Below the pieces are notes generated by a model. It saw only the letters and a program-made list of their open reading frames with translations, did not search any database and was not told the DNA's origin. From positions 124,001 through 188,000 of the forward strand of contig NZ_LNTY01000060.1 in the NCBI RefSeq assembly GCF_001559595.1: a stretch of DNA of 64,000 nt, read 5' to 3'. Positions 37,800 through 47,232 of this stretch are shown piece by piece. The position numbers were made by a program, and so were the translations under genes. Position 1 is the first letter of the stretch. Every line of letters starts with the position of its first letter. The DNA comes from Enterovibrio coralii (lineage in GTDB: Bacteria > Pseudomonadota > Gammaproteobacteria > Enterobacterales > Vibrionaceae).

Positions 37800-38558
37800 T
37801 TACAGGTGCATACCGATACGGAAGATTGCTGCGTCGCCGTAGCCATCAACGCCCAGTTTGTTCGCGAAGTAGCGGTAAGTCAGGCTGGTGTAAATGGTGT
37901 CAGTGATGTCGTAAGTCAGGCTTAGACCGCCGTTCAGGCCAGTAGAACCGTTCTGCATTTCTGTGTATGCGTCGTTACGAGCGAATTCGATTTCGTTCCA
38001 GTTGGTAACCAGAAGAGGTTGACCTGCGATCTCAAAACTGTAGCCAGCTGACCAACCGAACATACCGCCGTTCATACCAGCCGCTTCGCCAGTACCAGTC
38101 GTTACGTCGTGAACACCAACCCATGGTTTGAACCAGTAGTTGTCGCCAGTCAGACCAACATAGCCCATACCCAGAACGCGGTTCTGCTCGTCGAATGCAC
38201 CGCCTGCACCGCTTTGTGACAGGTCATAGATTTGACCGTATGCAGTTACGTTACCCGCAACTTTGTAGTGCATAGAGAATTTAGCTGCTTGGCCACGCTC
38301 AGAAGATGCGCGATCTACTTTCTCGTACTCGTAGAAACCGTAGATTTCACCCCAAGTAAAGCCTGCGCCACCTTCAGCACCGATGGTGATGTGATCATCA
38401 CGCGCATCGCTCACGTCTTGCTTATCAAAACCTTGAGTGCCGTTGGTCCAAGTCAGGTAGTCGGCATAAACGTTACCGAAACCGTACAGATATTCAGCTT
38501 GAGCAGGTACTGCAGCTGCTGCTGCAAGAACGCTAAGTGCTACTACAGATTTACGCAT
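37800..38558 (-). CDS. ompK: Outer-membrane nucleoside-type channel OmpK (Tsx family)
   Basis: Twelve-stranded outer-membrane channel; in Vibrio the receptor of phage KVP40, in E. coli (Tsx) a nucleoside pore. 252 residues. Signal peptide with cleavage after ...AAVPAQA, then mature EYLYGFGNVYADYLTW, a series of amphipathic strands, and a terminal IFRIGMHL strand. Single-gene unit. The upstream region carries a PurR-type palindrome and two CytR-like octamers, which would suit a nucleoside channel. Confidence 0.94.
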   Translation of the reverse strand: MRKSVVALSVLAAAAAVPAQAEYLYGFGNVYADYLTWTNGTQGFDKQDVSDARDDHITIGAEGGAGFTWGEIYGFYEYEKVDRASSERGQAAKFSMHYKVAGNVTAYGQIYDLSQSGAGGAFDEQNRVLGMGYVGLTGDNYWFKPWVGVHDVTTGTGEAAGMNGGMFGWSAGYSFEIAGQPLLVTNWNEIEFARNDAYTEMQNGSTGLNGGLSLTYDITDTIYTSLTYRYFANKLGVDGYGDAAIFRIGMHL

Positions 38559-38671
38559 CTTTAGTTCTCTTTACATCGTCAGGATTGAGTGGCAAAGACA
38601 CCGTGTGGTATGACCTCCGCCGTTGCGAGCGCCATTCTATGGGAAAGTTCAAAAAAGAAAATGCAATGAAA

Positions 38672-38687
38672 TAGCAAACGTTTGCCA
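38672..38687. promoter_or_regulatory. PurR-like palindrome upstream of ompK
   Basis: A perfect 12-base palindrome GCAAACGTTTGC (38674-38685), the core of a PurR site, though the outer two positions deviate from consensus. Flanking AATGCAAT (about 38660) and GTTGCAAT (about 38708) resemble CytR octamers with one mismatch each. Located about 115 bases before the ompK start. Confidence 0.5.
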
Positions 38688-38813
38688 GTTGTGATCTTGA
38701 TCTCGTTGCAATGGATTACATTTGCGATAAGTGTTTCAGAATATGACCAAGATAAAGGTTTCAACAGAGAAAATGCGCTAAGCCCGAGACACTTGTCACG
38801 GGCTCAACAGCTT

Positions 38814-40202
38814 TTAGTGGGATTCTTGGGAGTCTGAAAGACGCTTGAAGTGCTTTCGAAGGCCAATGATCATGGCAAGGCTTGGAACAACCATCAGTGT
38901 GGTCAAAATGAAGAACAGCGACCAAGGGTTCAACCAGCTCACATGATGTAACCACTCGAAGCCTTCAATCCAATCGACCATTGAGCCACTGAAAGAAGAA
39001 AGGGTGGTTCTGCCAAGATTTCCAAGAGACGCAAGCAGTGCATATTGGGTAGCAGAGAATGCCCTGCCTGTCAGGAAGGTCAGGAATGACACAAAGGCAA
39101 TGGTAGCGAAGGCACTGGTGAAGTTGTCCACCAGAATGGTCGCAAGGAACAGATCCTTGTTTGGACCTACTTGTGCCATCAGCGCAAACATCAAGTTGCT
39201 GCTTGCCATGGCTAAGCCGCCAATCAACAGACCTTTTACCACACCAAATTTCACGTTGATGGCACTACCGATCAGGGTGAAAACAACCGTTGCCCCCCAG
39301 CCAATAAGCTTGGAATAGTAGCCGATATCCTCGTTGCTAAAGCCGACTTCTTTGTAAAACACAATCGACATGCGACCAAGGAATGCCTCACCGATTTTGA
39401 ACAAGAAAACGAAAAGCAGCAGAGTAAGGGCAACCTTAACGCCGTTGCGACGGAAGAATTCGGCGAACGGTTCCACGAGTGTCACTGTGAACCAAAGTAT
39501 GACTCTGTTTTTACCCATTTTGGAGGCGTAGCGTTGCTCGGCCTTGGCCTGCAATTCGTCGCGTCTCGATTCAGGTTCACCAACAAACAGCGTAAACAGA
39601 ATGAGCACGCCAACAAACGCGGCCATGCCGTAATAGACGCCATTCCAGCCAATGGAATCGGCGTTGATGAAGGCGAAATAACCCGGAAGGCTGTAACCCG
39701 TCCACCAACCGATCACGGCCATCGCCGCTGCTTGAGGTAATTTTGATTTTTCCTGCTCGCCGAAACTGTCGATACGAAATGCATCAATGGCGATATCTTG
39801 CGTAGCAGACACAATGGCAATGGTTAACGCCAGCATGGAGGTTAACCAAAGGTTGAATGAGGGGTTTGTGTTGGCAATGGCCAAGGTACAGACCAGCATC
39901 ACCACTTGCATCAGGAAAATCCAGCTACGGCGCTGTCCCAAACGTTCGTGCAGATAGGGGAGTTTTACGCGGTCGATCAGCGGTGCCCACATCCAGTTGA
40001 TGGCGTACACCACAAAGATAGAGCCGAAAAGACCGATAGCGGTGCGGGTAAGACCCGCGTCTTTGAGCCAGCCTGACATGTTGGAACCGATCAGAAGCCA
40101 AGGGAAGCCGCTGGCACAGCCAAGCATGAAAACCCAAAGAAGACGGCGGTCAAGATAGCTTTCTAGGGTTTCTCGCCAAGAAAGAGAAGAGGCTTTGGAC
40201 AC
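38814..40202 (-). CDS. ampG: AmpG-like muropeptide permease
   Basis: Inner-membrane major-facilitator protein that returns GlcNAc-anhydroMurNAc peptides to the cytoplasm for wall recycling; also needed for AmpC induction in some bacteria. 462 residues, 12 or more hydrophobic helices. Conserved start RLLWVFMLGCASGFPWLLIGSNMSGWLKDAGL, then ATQDIAIDAFRID and FLTGRAFSATQYALLASL. Near yajG and bolA, the same neighbourhood as in E. coli. A weak hairpin (38781-38804) follows its stop codon. Confidence 0.94.
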   Translation of the reverse strand: MSKASSLSWRETLESYLDRRLLWVFMLGCASGFPWLLIGSNMSGWLKDAGLTRTAIGLFGSIFVVYAINWMWAPLIDRVKLPYLHERLGQRRSWIFLMQVVMLVCTLAIANTNPSFNLWLTSMLALTIAIVSATQDIAIDAFRIDSFGEQEKSKLPQAAAMAVIGWWTGYSLPGYFAFINADSIGWNGVYYGMAAFVGVLILFTLFVGEPESRRDELQAKAEQRYASKMGKNRVILWFTVTLVEPFAEFFRRNGVKVALTLLLFVFLFKIGEAFLGRMSIVFYKEVGFSNEDIGYYSKLIGWGATVVFTLIGSAINVKFGVVKGLLIGGLAMASSNLMFALMAQVGPNKDLFLATILVDNFTSAFATIAFVSFLTFLTGRAFSATQYALLASLGNLGRTTLSSFSGSMVDWIEGFEWLHHVSWLNPWSLFFILTTLMVVPSLAMIIGLRKHFKRLSDSQESH

Positions 40203-40251
40203 GGGTAACAGTCCTTGTTGCGCTTAAACGATAGAACCATGCTACCGTGCT

Positions 40252-40617
40252 TCAGGGACGAATGCCATGTGCGAAGTTTGGGATTTTTCCTTTGTTGATC
40301 AAATAACAAGCGCATTCTTGAATGCGTTGTTTCACAAAGCGGTTGCCACGAAGTTCATCTTCACGACGCGAATCGATGAGATAGAGCAGATACCAGTAAA
40401 CAGATTCGTAGCTGTTTTCAGGCGTACCACCGGGAATGGCCAGTTGCCACCAGTCATTAAATTGCTTTTTGCAGGACGCAGTGAGCTCTTCATAATCCGA
40501 CTGTCGGATGATGAAACGAATAACGTCAGCAGCGAATGCCGGGGCATATTGTTGAATATGCTCGCCGGCAAACTGTTCATTATTAGGTTCGGGATTATTT
40601 GCAACCAGTTCCAGCAT
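40252..40617 (-). CDS. Conserved-looking protein of unknown function (121 residues)
   Basis: Not recognised. Soluble, mixed-charge, rich in aromatic residues (NDWWQLAIPGG, YESVYWYLLYLIDS) and with two Cys near the end (IQECACYLIN). No signal peptide or membrane helix. ATG 40617 has AGGTAG-type ribosome site about ten bases upstream. It lies 15 bases after ppiA and 50 bases before ampG on the same strand, so it may be co-expressed with them. Codon use resembles its neighbours, which supports a real gene. Confidence 0.7.
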   Translation of the reverse strand: MLELVANNPEPNNEQFAGEHIQQYAPAFAADVIRFIIRQSDYEELTASCKKQFNDWWQLAIPGGTPENSYESVYWYLLYLIDSRREDELRGNRFVKQRIQECACYLINKGKIPNFAHGIRP

Positions 40618-40631
40618 TCCCTAACTACCTG

Positions 40632-41204
40632 TTACTTATTGGAGATGATAATTTTCTCAATAAGTATAGGTTGCTGGGGAACATCACGCATGCGAGTTTC
40701 AGGGATTGTGACAGTTTTAACGGTTGTCATTTTCTCGACCGTGTTGAAACCTTCAATCACTTTACCAAACACGGTGTAGCCATGTTTGTATGCGTTTCCG
40801 TCTAGGTTGCTGTTGTTCTGCAGGTTGATGTAGAACTGGCGGGTTGCAGAATCTGGGTGCTGCTTTCTCGCCATGGCAATGGTGCCACGGCTGTTGCTCA
40901 GGCCATTTTTAGACTCGTTGACAACTTCGCCGTAAGTGCTTGGTTTCGGCATGAACGATTTGTCATAACCACCGCCCTGCGCAACGAAACCTGGGATCAC
41001 ACGGTGAAACTGTGTGCCCACGTAGCTGCCGTCTTCCACATATTTCAGAAAGTTCTCTACCGTCTTAGGGGCTTTTTCTGGATACAGCTCCAGCTTGAAG
41101 TCACCCAAGTTGGTTTCAACTTCTACAATCGGATTTGCAGCCAATGCCGGTAAAGCAAACAGCATCGACGTCGCGATGACTGCGCTTTTCAGGATTGCTT
41201 TCAT
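40632..41204 (-). CDS. ppiA: Periplasmic peptidyl-prolyl cis-trans isomerase A (cyclophilin)
   Basis: Catalyses proline isomerisation during folding in the periplasm. 190 residues: signal peptide cleaved after ALPALA, then a cyclophilin domain with FHRVIPGFVAQGG (catalytic Arg/Phe region), GTIAMAR and QFYINLQNN. Directly follows yajG; the start codon abuts the yajG stop, so translation is probably coupled. Confidence 0.95.
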   Translation of the reverse strand: MKAILKSAVIATSMLFALPALAANPIVEVETNLGDFKLELYPEKAPKTVENFLKYVEDGSYVGTQFHRVIPGFVAQGGGYDKSFMPKPSTYGEVVNESKNGLSNSRGTIAMARKQHPDSATRQFYINLQNNSNLDGNAYKHGYTVFGKVIEGFNTVEKMTTVKTVTIPETRMRDVPQQPILIEKIIISNK

Positions 41205-41776
41205 TTAGAAGTTCTCGTTCATAAAGGTATTTAGCTGCTGATCTTGCGCGATGTCTTTCAGTACCGCTTCAAGCAAGTTGTTCAGTGCCATTTCCATTTC
41301 TTCAGTCGACACACTGCTCGCGCCTTCTGACGTTGCTTTACCAGAGTAGCGTTTAACAAACTTGGTGTTTGCGTTTTCAGCAACCAGCTGGATTTGAACA
41401 TTGGTCACCATGTTGTGAGACAGCATAGAGTGTTCAACTTTTACCAGCGCATCCAGCACGTCCAAACGCACTGTGTTCGGGCTGTCGGTACCGACTTTGT
41501 AGCTTGAGAGCTTAGTTGGCGAGACAGCGCATTTTCAAGCACGATGCGAACGTTAGAGGTCGCTTGAATAGGTTGTACATTCTTACGACCATTGTCGACA
41601 ACCGCTACAAACTGTGCAGTTCGAAGGTCACGACTCTCTACGCTAAGAGATTTACCTTGAGCAACTGGCACGTTAGAGATCGTTGGATTTGGCGCAATGG
41701 TCAACTGCGGCTCTCTTGGCGCAGAACAGGCACTCAAACCGACAACGAGACCAGTAATTAGCAGTAGTTTTTTCAT
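41205..41776 (-). CDS. yajG: YajG-family lipoprotein, frameshifted in this sequence
   Basis: Predicted outer-membrane lipoprotein of the YajG family, function unknown. Signal with lipobox LSAC at residues about 14-17, then PREPQLTIAPNPTISNVPVAQGK. Near 41502 one base is missing: adding a G on the coding strand changes SSQATKSV into SSQGYKVGTDSPNTVRLDVLDALVKVEHS and joins the second half, which ends ...QQLNTFMNENF. About 190 residues, near the E. coli length (192). Neighbours ampG and bolA are the expected ones. Confidence 0.9.
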
Positions 41777-41803
41777 GTGTTAACGCATCCCTATTGTGTC
41801 TTG

Positions 41804-42937
41804 CTATTTTTGAGCTTCGACAATAACAAACTTTTGGTTAGAAGCAATGACTTGCGCATTGCCAAAAAGACGTTTCAATTTAGCATGATAGCCGAGGTGC
41901 CTGTTTCCAATAACAACAATGCGTCCCTTAGGCTCCAGAACCCGTCTGGCGTCACAAAACATCTGCCATGCAATGTGATCGGTCACGGCGTGGAGTTGAT
42001 GGAATGGCGGGTTGCAAAGTACCAAGTCAGCCGAGTCCTTTTCAAATCCATCCAAACAGTTGTTTGCGACGCAGCGCGTTCTGTTTTCATCAATACCATG
42101 GTTTTTTAAGTTCAGGCTTGCAGACGCAACCGCCATGTGACTTTCGTCCACTGACGTTATAGATGCTTGTGGGTTTAAGCGTGCCGCTTGAATAGAAAGC
42201 ACACCATTGCCACAGCCCAAATCGACAATGTGTTTGATGTCATCCGATTGTGGAATGTGCTCCAGCATCAAATACGCTGCGATGTCCAAGCTTTCTGATG
42301 AAAACACATTCGCGTGGTTTTCAAGCGTCAGTTGGTACTCTGGCACCTCAAACGAGGTGGTGGCACATGGCAGAGTATCTAACTGTTTTTCTTTATGAGT
42401 GAAAACCAGTCTGGCTTTCTTTTTCGCCAGTGATGTCGTCGTTGTGCCTAGGTGTTTCTCAAACAACTTTAACGTTGAAGTGTGAATGTCTTTGGCTTTC
42501 GCGCCGGACACTAACGTCACGTTGCTCTGATCAAGATGGGAAAGCTGCTGAAGCTGCCATACCAGTAGTCGATTGTTTTTTGGCAGTTTCATCACTGCCA
42601 CACTGATGTCTGATGGCAAGGAATCGATGGATGACAACATGGTCACGCTTTGCGTATCCAGTGCATTCTCAGTCAGGTTCTGTTCAAGACTTTGCTGAGA
42701 CAATAGCGAGTCGTTAACCGCCGTAACACGCATGCCTTTTAATGCAGCCCAACAGCTTATCGCACCGAAGCCATCGTTAAGCACCAGTAAATGCGCGTTC
42801 TCACCAAGCTCCATGCTTTCGAGATGTTCAATGAGGTACTCGTCTGCGGCATCCCATGCTTGCAGGGTCTCGTTTTTCTGTAGCGGGTATCGACGCAGTG
42901 AAAGCGCAATACCTGCAATTTCTAATGTGGTTTTCAT
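41804..42937 (-). CDS. rlmG: 23S rRNA (guanine-1835-N2)-methyltransferase
   Basis: Methylates G1835 of 23S rRNA. 377 residues; tandem RsmC/RlmG arrangement with an inactive N-terminal methyltransferase-like domain (HLLVLNDGFGAISCWAAL) and an active C-terminal domain having the SAM loop VDLGCGNGVLSIQAA and the catalytic NPPFHQLHAV. Ends with VIASNQKFVIVEA. Upstream of yajG, divergent from bolA. In E. coli rlmG is elsewhere, so this placement is Vibrionaceae-type. Confidence 0.94.
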   Translation of the reverse strand: MKTTLEIAGIALSLRRYPLQKNETLQAWDAADEYLIEHLESMELGENAHLLVLNDGFGAISCWAALKGMRVTAVNDSLLSQQSLEQNLTENALDTQSVTMLSSIDSLPSDISVAVMKLPKNNRLLVWQLQQLSHLDQSNVTLVSGAKAKDIHTSTLKLFEKHLGTTTTSLAKKKARLVFTHKEKQLDTLPCATTSFEVPEYQLTLENHANVFSSESLDIAAYLMLEHIPQSDDIKHIVDLGCGNGVLSIQAARLNPQASITSVDESHMAVASASLNLKNHGIDENRTRCVANNCLDGFEKDSADLVLCNPPFHQLHAVTDHIAWQMFCDARRVLEPKGRIVVIGNRHLGYHAKLKRLFGNAQVIASNQKFVIVEAQK

Positions 42938-43059
42938 GGAAGGAGTCAGCGAAGCTCTTTGAATAATGCGTTATATTGTCGCAAATGAGAGGAATACTGC
43001 AATTACCTTGGTGCGAACAGGGTAAATTTTGCATGTGTTAAGCATGAAGTGAGGAAGTC

Positions 43060-43386
43060 ATGGTCATTCAACAACGCATAGAAGAAAAGTTAAATGCTGC
43101 GTTTTCGCCTATATATATAGAAGTCAAAAATGAAAGCTATATGCACAATGTTCCAGAAGGTTCAGAAAGTCACTTTAAAGTGACGATCGTGAGCAGCGAC
43201 TTTGATGGACAAAGGCTGATCGCCAGGCACCGTGCGGTAAACACAACGCTCGCGGACGAATTAAAAAATGATATTCATGCGTTAGCCATCCATACTTATA
43301 CTGAAAATGAATGGTTAGAGTCGAAAGGAGATGTTCCCGCTTCTCCTGCGTGTCGAGGCGGCTCATTGTTTGACAAAAAAGATTAA
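43060..43386 (+). CDS. bolA: BolA-family protein
   Basis: Partner of monothiol glutaredoxins in iron-sulfur trafficking, and in E. coli a morphology and stationary-phase regulator. 108 residues: QQRIEEKLNAAF, SHFKVTIVSSDFDGQRLIARHRAVNTTLADEL (the helix-turn-helix-like core), IHALAIHTYTENEW. The C-terminal tail has a Cys (SPACRGG). GAGGAAG lies before the ATG at 43060. A hairpin (GATTTCGT/ACGAAATC, 43391-43411) follows without a T-run. Confidence 0.95.
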   Translation: MVIQQRIEEKLNAAFSPIYIEVKNESYMHNVPEGSESHFKVTIVSSDFDGQRLIARHRAVNTTLADELKNDIHALAIHTYTENEWLESKGDVPASPACRGGSLFDKKD

Positions 43387-43875
43387 AAGACGGGATTTCG
43401 TGAACAACGAAATCGCGTAATAAAAACGAAAAAGATAACGTGCAGTTAACAAGTGCGATTAAAAAGTGGCTCACTGAGTTGGAAAATTGAACGAATGTAA
43501 ACCCAGATTGGTGTATTAATATCCATGAGAAACTAGGTGTTAATTTTTACGCTTTGTTACCGTTTTAACACTTCGGAAACATGAGTTTTGGCCGTAAATT
43601 TGTGCACTTGCTCATATTAATCACTAACAACTGGCGATACTTTGCTCAGTTGCCGAAAATTCAGTGTGTATCACGGTGATTGCCGTGGAATAGCAACTTT
43701 GGTTGATGGTAGAATCCACCGCTTGAATACTAACCCTGCGCGACAAATTGTTGCGGGTTGGTGATGAGGAAGTTGCGAAGGTGAGGCTAGCAAACTAGCC
43801 AGCCAGACAGTGGAAAGTCGTGTATTAACTGCGCAATAACAGAATTTTTTTCCCGTTAATGTAGTGCAAGTGCGT
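43387..43875 (+). other. Gap between bolA and nqrA; nqr leader with two hairpins
   Basis: No gene is seen in these 489 bases. TAGAAT at 43710-43715 may be a -10 element. Two hairpins follow: 43732-43759 (AACCC...GGGTT, extended by TGC/GC pairs) and 43785-43800 (GGCTAG-CAAA-CTAGCC). The start codon of nqrA has no good ribosome site, so the leader may influence translation. Confidence 0.4.
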
Positions 43876-45216
43876 ATGATTACAATAAAAAAGGGTTTGG
43901 ATATCCCAATTTCAGGGACTCCTGCTCAGGTGATAAATGATGGCCCAGCCATCAAAAAAGTCGCCTTGCTAGGCGAAGAGTACGTTGGCATGCGTCCAAC
44001 GATGCATGTTCGTGTTGGGGATGTAGTGAAGAAAGGTCAGGTTCTTTTTGAAGACAAAAAGAACTCAGGCGTTAAATTTACTGCTCCTGCAGCAGGTACT
44101 GTGGTTGAAATCAACCGTGGTGCTAAGCGTGTTCTTCAGTCTGTTGTCATCGAAATTGAAGGCAACGAGCAAGTCACTTTCAACAAATATGAAGCTTCAG
44201 ACATCGCAGGCTTGGACCGTCAGGTTGTTGTAGAACAACTTGTTGAGTCTGGTATGTGGACTGCGCTTCGTACCCGCCCATTCAGCAAATCTCCTGCAGT
44301 AGACGCAAGTCCTGCGGCGGTATTTGTTACTGCGATGGACACAAACCCACTGGCAGCTAACGCTGAACTGATCATCAATGAACAGCAAGACGCTTTTGTC
44401 GCTGGTCTTGATGTTCTGTCTCGTCTGACTGACGGTAAAGTGTTTGTGTGTAAAGGCGAATCAAGCCTTCCTCGCAGCAAGCAGTCTAACGTAGAAGAGC
44501 ACGTGTTTGCTGGCCCGCACCCATCAGGTCTGGTTGGTACTCACATCCACTTCCTGCGTCCTGTTGGTATGAATGTACAGGTATGGCACCTGAACTATCA
44601 AGATGTTATTGCTTTCGGTAAGCTTTTCCTAACGGGTGAGCTATACACTGATCGCGTTATCTCTCTGGCAGGTCCGGTTGTAAACAACCCTCGTCTGATC
44701 CGCACTCAAATCGGTGCTTCAGTTGCAGATCTAACTGACAAAGAATTGATGCCTGGTGAAATCCGTCTCATTTCTGGTTCCGTACTAAGTGGTACGCAAG
44801 CTGGTGGTGTTCACGGTTACCTGGGTCGATTCCATCTTCAGGTATGTGCTCTGCGCGAAGGCCGTGAGAAAGAACTGTTTGGCTGGATTGTTCCAGGTAA
44901 AAACAAGTTCTCTGTTACCCGTGCTTTCCTCAGCCAGTTCTTTAAAGGCCAGCTGTTCAACATGACAACTACCACTAACGGTAGTGAGCGTTCTATGGTG
45001 CCAATCGGCAGCTACGAGCGTGTTATGCCTTTGGACATCGAGCCAACTCTGTTGCTACGTGACATCTGTGCAGGTGACCTGGACAGCATGGCGCAACTAG
45101 GCGCACTGGAACTGGATCCAGAAGATCTTGCTCTGTGTACCTTTGTTTGCCCTGGCAAGTACGATTTTGGCCCGATGCTACGCGAGTGCCTAGATCAAAT
45201 TGAGAAGGATGGGTAA
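43876..45216 (+). CDS. nqrA: Na+-translocating NADH:quinone reductase subunit A
   Basis: Peripheral cytoplasmic subunit that binds quinone-site residues of the sodium pump. 446 residues, exact Vibrio length. Starts MITIKKGLDIPISGTP; contains VKFTAPAAGTVVEINRGAKR and FAGPHPSGLVGTHIHFLRPV. ATG 43876 preferred over an in-frame GTG at 43864 because it begins the conserved N-terminus. First gene of the nqr operon; nqrB begins four bases after its stop codon. Confidence 0.97.
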   Translation: MITIKKGLDIPISGTPAQVINDGPAIKKVALLGEEYVGMRPTMHVRVGDVVKKGQVLFEDKKNSGVKFTAPAAGTVVEINRGAKRVLQSVVIEIEGNEQVTFNKYEASDIAGLDRQVVVEQLVESGMWTALRTRPFSKSPAVDASPAAVFVTAMDTNPLAANAELIINEQQDAFVAGLDVLSRLTDGKVFVCKGESSLPRSKQSNVEEHVFAGPHPSGLVGTHIHFLRPVGMNVQVWHLNYQDVIAFGKLFLTGELYTDRVISLAGPVVNNPRLIRTQIGASVADLTDKELMPGEIRLISGSVLSGTQAGGVHGYLGRFHLQVCALREGREKELFGWIVPGKNKFSVTRAFLSQFFKGQLFNMTTTTNGSERSMVPIGSYERVMPLDIEPTLLLRDICAGDLDSMAQLGALELDPEDLALCTFVCPGKYDFGPMLRECLDQIEKDG

Positions 45217-45219
45217 GCA

Positions 45220-46463
45220 ATGAGCCTGAAGAATTTCCTCGAAGATATCGAACATCACTTTGAGCCAGGTGGTAAACATGAGAAGTGGTTTGCACTGTAC
45301 GAAGCAGTAGCTACCGTTCTTTACACCCCAGGCCTAGTGACCAAACGCGGTGCGCACGTACGTGACAGCATCGACCTGAAACGCATCATGATCATGGTGT
45401 GGTTGGCAGTATTCCCAGCAATGTTCTGGGGTATGTACAACACTGGTCACCAAGCAATTCTTGCTCTAAACGCTATGTACAGTGGCGACCAGCTGACAGC
45501 TATCATCGATGGTAACTGGCACTACTGGCTGACCGAAATGCTGGGCGGTACGCTTTCAGCTGAGGCAGGCTGGGGCAGCATGATGATGCTGGGCGCAACA
45601 TACTTCCTTCCTATCTACGCAACCGTATTCTTGGTTGGTGGCTTCTGGGAAGTGCTGTTCTGTATGGTGCGTAAGCACGAAGTTAACGAAGGTTTCTTTG
45701 TAACTTCTATCCTGTTTGCACTGATCGTTCCACCAACACTTCCTCTGTGGCAAGCAGCACTGGGTATTACCTTCGGTGTTGTTGTTGCGAAAGAAATCTT
45801 TGGTGGTACAGGTCGTAACTTCCTGAACCCTGCACTGGCTGGCCGTGCGTTCCTGTTCTTTGCATACCCTGCACAGATTTCAGGTGACCTGGTTTGGACT
45901 GCTGCTGATGGCTTCTCTGGTGCAACTGCACTGAGCCAATGGGCTGTAGGTGGCCAAGCGCGCTGGTACACAACGTTACCGGTCAAACCATCTCTTGGAT
46001 GGACGCGTTCATTGGTAACATCCCAGGTTCTATCGGTGAAGTGTCTACACTAGCAATCCTGATTGGTGGTGCAATGATTGTAGCGATGCGAATCGCTTCA
46101 TGGCGCATCATTCTGGGTACCATGATTGGTCTGGTTGCAACTGCAACTCTGTTCAACATCATCGGTTCAAGCACCAACCCAATGTTCAGCATGCCTTGGC
46201 ACTGGCACTTGGTTCTGGGTGGCTTTGCATTCGGTATGATGTTCATGGCGACCGACCCAGTATCAGCGTCGTTCACTAACAAAGCGAAGTGGTGGTACGG
46301 CATCCTGATTGGTGCGATGGCAGTGATGATTCGTGTGGTTAACCCAGCATACCCAGAAGGTATGATGCTGGCGATTCTATTCGCGAACCTGTTTGCACCG
46401 CTGTTCGACAACCTGGTAGTTCAGGGCAACATCAAACGGAGACTGGCTCGTGTCAAGCAATAA
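45220..46463 (+). CDS. nqrB: Na+-NQR subunit B, frameshifted in this sequence
   Basis: Membrane subunit with covalently bound FMN, riboflavin site and part of the sodium channel. About 414 residues when restored (Vibrio cholerae about 415). FMN-bearing Thr in DGFSGATALSQWAVGGQ. Directly after this motif, near 45960, one G is missing (AAGCGCGC for AAGCGGCGC); adding it gives GGQAALVHNVTGQTISWMDAFIG and the remaining helices. Ends ...GNIKRRLARVKQ, overlapping the nqrC start. Confidence 0.96.
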
Positions 46464-47232
46464 CGATAGCATTAAAAAAACGCTGACAGTAGTTATCGCA
46501 CTGAGCCTAGTGTGTTCAGTTGTGGTTTCTTTCGCGGCTGTTTCTCTGCGTCCTCTGCAAGAGAAAAATGCCGTGCTGGACGTACAGCGCAACATCCTTT
46601 CTGTTGCTGGCATTGATGCTCAAGGCAACATCACTGGTACTTTCGACAAATTCATCGAACCACGTCTGGTTGACCTGAAAACAGGTGACTTCGTGGGTAC
46701 GGTTGAAGAAGCGAAAAACTTCGACCTGCGTATCGCATCTTCTGATCCTACTCAGTCAGAAAAACTGACTGCAGAAAAGGACATCGCGAAGATCGGTCGT
46801 CTGGCTGAAGTAGCGAAAGTTTACCTTGTGAAAAACAGCGAAGGCCAAACTGAGAAACTGATCCTGCCAGTACACGGTAGTGGTCTGTGGGGCATGATGT
46901 ACGCTTTCGTTGCTTTGAACACTGACGGCAACACTATCGCAGACATCGCTTACTACCAGCACGGTGAAACTCCGGGTCTGGGTGGTGAAGTTGAAAACCC
47001 ACGCTGGCGTGCTCAGTTCCACGACAAGCTGCTGTTCGATGACAAAGGTTATCCAGCACTGAAAGTGGTTAAAGGCGGCGCACAACCTGGTGACGTTCAT
47101 GGCGTAGACGGCCTGTCTGGTGCAACTCTGACGTCTAACGGTGTTCAACACACGTTTGACTTCTGGTTCGGCGACAGCGCGTTTGGCCCATTCCTGAAGA
47201 AAGTTCAACAGGGAGAGCTGATCAATGGCTGA
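46450..47232 (+). CDS. nqrC: Na+-NQR subunit C
   Basis: Periplasmic-facing flavoprotein subunit with covalent FMN. 260 residues. One N-terminal membrane helix (TLTVVIALSLVCSVVVSFAAV); FMN-binding Thr in VDGLSGATLTSNG near the C-terminus, the substrate motif of the ApbE flavin transferase encoded at the end of the cluster. Starts with GTG at 46450, overlapping nqrB; ends overlapping nqrD. Confidence 0.97.
   Translation: MSSNNDSIKKTLTVVIALSLVCSVVVSFAAVSLRPLQEKNAVLDVQRNILSVAGIDAQGNITGTFDKFIEPRLVDLKTGDFVGTVEEAKNFDLRIASSDPTQSEKLTAEKDIAKIGRLAEVAKVYLVKNSEGQTEKLILPVHGSGLWGMMYAFVALNTDGNTIADIAYYQHGETPGLGGEVENPRWRAQFHDKLLFDDKGYPALKVVKGGAQPGDVHGVDGLSGATLTSNGVQHTFDFWFGDSAFGPFLKKVQQGELING

Noticed and set aside
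41205..41230. The end of yajG resembles the end of the small basic protein near 3366 (both end in a short DENF/NENF stretch)
   Set aside because: The match is only a few codons and the genes are otherwise unrelated; taken as chance and not as a repeat.
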